A stretch of DNA of 64,000 bases from Streptosporangium violaceochromogenes (GTDB lineage Bacteria; Actinomycetota; Actinomycetes; Streptosporangiales; Streptosporangiaceae): contig NZ_BNBB01000009.1 in the NCBI RefSeq assembly GCF_014654615.1, forward strand, positions 1 to 64,000, in the 5' to 3' direction. Within the stretch, counting starts at the first letter, position 1. Each line of letters begins with the position of its first letter. Under the pieces are notes generated by a model. The model saw only the letters and a list, made by a program, of their open reading frames with translations, had not been told where the DNA came from and searched no databases. A program made the position numbers and the translations under genes. This document shows, in pieces, positions 62,845-64,000 of this stretch.

Positions 62845-63801
62845 TCAGGAGACCGATTCGTACCGGCGCAGCGCCGCCAGGGCGGTCTCTCTGACGGTCT
62901 CGGCCAGCGAGGCGGGGGAGAGCACCCTGCCGGTGCCGCCCAGGCGCAGGGCCAGCCGTACCAGCCACCCCTGGTCCCTGGCCCGCAGCGCCACCCGCAG
63001 GCGGCCCTCACCAAGCTCCTCGACCCGCTCACACGGGTAGTATTCGGCGACCCAGCGGCCGGCGGGGGTCAGCTCCAGCTCCACCAGCTCGTCGGTGGGC
63101 GAGGGCCGGAACACGCCGGGCGTCACCTCGTCCGGAACGGCGCCCGCCGGCGGGTCGGCCGGCACGCCGAGCATCTCCACCGTGAGCATCCGGTCCAGCC
63201 GGAACAGCCGCACCGCCTCGGCCCGGTAACACCAGCCCGACAGGTAGGAGCGCCCGTCCACCATGACCAGGCGCATCGGGTCGACCTCGCGCGGAGTGAC
63301 CTCGTCGCGGCCCGGCACGTAGTAGCGCAGCGACAGCCGCCGCCCCCGCCGCAGCGCCTCGTTGACGACCGGCAGGGCGTCGGGCGTGGCGTCCACCTCC
63401 ACGGCCACCTGGTTGCTGACCGCCGCCGCGCCCTCACCGCAGGCCCGCTCGACCTTCGCGATGACCCGGGCCAGCGCGTCGCGCTGGCCGAACTCGGGCA
63501 TCTCGGCGAGCATCCGCAGGGCCACCAGCAGCGCGCTGGCCTCGTCCACCCCCAGCCGCAGCGGGCGGGCGATGGTGTCGGCGTTGTCGATGAGGATCTC
63601 ACCGCCGTCCCAGGAGACGTCGATCAGATCACCGGGGGTGTGCCCCGGCAGCCCGCACATCCACACCAGCTGCAGGTCGTCGATGAGCTGCTTCTCACTC
63701 AGCCCGAAGACCTTCGCCACCTCGGGCACCTGCGCCCCGGGGTGCGACATCAGATAGGGAACCAGTGCCAGCAGCCTGGGCAGCCGGTCGGCCGTGCTCA
63801 T
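62845..63801 (-). CDS. pafC: PafC (WYL-domain transcription regulator)
   Basis: 318 residues: an N-terminal winged helix (LPRLLALVPYLMSHPGAQVPEVAKVFGLSEKQLIDDLQLVWMCGLPGH) then a WYL domain (REVDPMRLVMVDGRSYLSGWCYRAEAVRLFRLDRM) and WCX extension. PafBC activates DNA-damage genes independently of LexA. 64 bases separate it from pafB. Confidence 0.93.
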   Translation of the reverse strand: MSTADRLPRLLALVPYLMSHPGAQVPEVAKVFGLSEKQLIDDLQLVWMCGLPGHTPGDLIDVSWDGGEILIDNADTIARPLRLGVDEASALLVALRMLAEMPEFGQRDALARVIAKVERACGEGAAAVSNQVAVEVDATPDALPVVNEALRRGRRLSLRYYVPGRDEVTPREVDPMRLVMVDGRSYLSGWCYRAEAVRLFRLDRMLTVEMLGVPADPPAGAVPDEVTPGVFRPSPTDELVELELTPAGRWVAEYYPCERVEELGEGRLRVALRARDQGWLVRLALRLGGTGRVLSPASLAETVRETALAALRRYESVS

Positions 63802-63865
63802 CGCCCGCTCCGCTCCGCGTCCGTGACGCCCATCGCCCTTTTCCCCCTCCGCCCCGGCGCGCGCC

Positions 63866-64000
63866 TCACGCCAGGGTCCCCTTCAACCGGCAGATCACGG
63901 CATCCCTGGCGTCCGGCGGATCGATCACCTCGGCGTCGGCGGCGAAGCCGACGATCCACCCGGCCAGCCAGACCGGGTCGGTGAAGTCGATCTCCAGTTC
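63866..64000 (-). CDS. pafB: PafB, C-terminal 44 residues (cut by window end)
   Basis: The last 45 codons read ELEIDFTDPVWLAGWIVGFA then AADAEVIDPPDARDAVICRLKGTLA and stop. The W-L-A-G-W-I-x-G-F/A ending fits the WYL/WCX C terminus. Position directly upstream of pafC gives the identity; the rest lies outside the window. Confidence 0.75.
   Translation of the reverse strand, partial: ELEIDFTDPVWLAGWIVGFAADAEVIDPPDARDAVICRLKGTLA

Overview
The window is high-GC, GTG/TTG-start-rich DNA of an actinomycete. A cslA-glxA-cslZ tip-glycan locus, SpoIIE/RsbW/STAS-type regulators, an F420-type LLM oxidoreductase, and a pafB-pafC-tatA-tatC-dagK-helY run with nearby M24 peptidase and 5'-3' exonuclease (mycobacterial Rv2089c-Rv2096c-like synteny) point to a filamentous actinomycete. 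I infer Streptosporangiales, but the sequence alone does not prove it. I see no rRNA, tRNA, CRISPR array, insertion sequence or prophage; the window looks chromosomal.

Layout. 1-923: a terminator-like hairpin and a long non-coding leader. 924-8352: a same-strand run of a GT4 glycosyltransferase, a membrane Ser/Thr kinase, and a tight four-gene set: a probable DNA-binding coiled-coil protein, a RecB/Cas4-type nuclease with a cysteine cluster, an unknown protein with a beta-rich tail, and an SF1 helicase. This set resembles a split Dna2 and is the best candidate here for an undescribed system. 8426-12682: tandem GNAT, a DHA2 efflux pump divergent from its TetR regulator (operator visible), DUF4031, PfpI. 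12778-15413: RsbW-like kinase, aldehyde dehydrogenase, small proteins. 15613-22492: secreted S15 peptidase plus cslZ, glxA and cslA.

22792-32986: MBL hydrolase, thiamine-binding protein, endonuclease V, an ankyrin protein, a DnaJ-zinc-finger-like protein, the KhtT/KhtU K+/H+ antiporter, a serine hydrolase, a dicarboxylate symporter, STAS, an OhrR-type MarR regulator and small proteins. 33180-42249: two secreted or anchored metalloproteases, glutamate dehydrogenase, LLM oxidoreductase, SRPBCC, fxsA, and the ppm-lnt pair for lipoglycan and lipoprotein synthesis. 42806-50772: HelD-type RNA polymerase helicase, a ROK regulator containing a perfect 38-bp palindrome, Lrp, pirin, flavin disulfide reductase, membrane protein.

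50738-64000: acyl-CoA dehydrogenase, M24 peptidase, a PAS-SpoIIE phosphatase followed directly by a 5'-3' exonuclease and an RNB-domain ribonuclease, then the minus-strand pafB-pafC-tatA-tatC-dagK-helY run, with pafB cut by the window end. Several genes under 60 codons (15243-15413, 57146-57313, 37255-37428) were added by direct reading.
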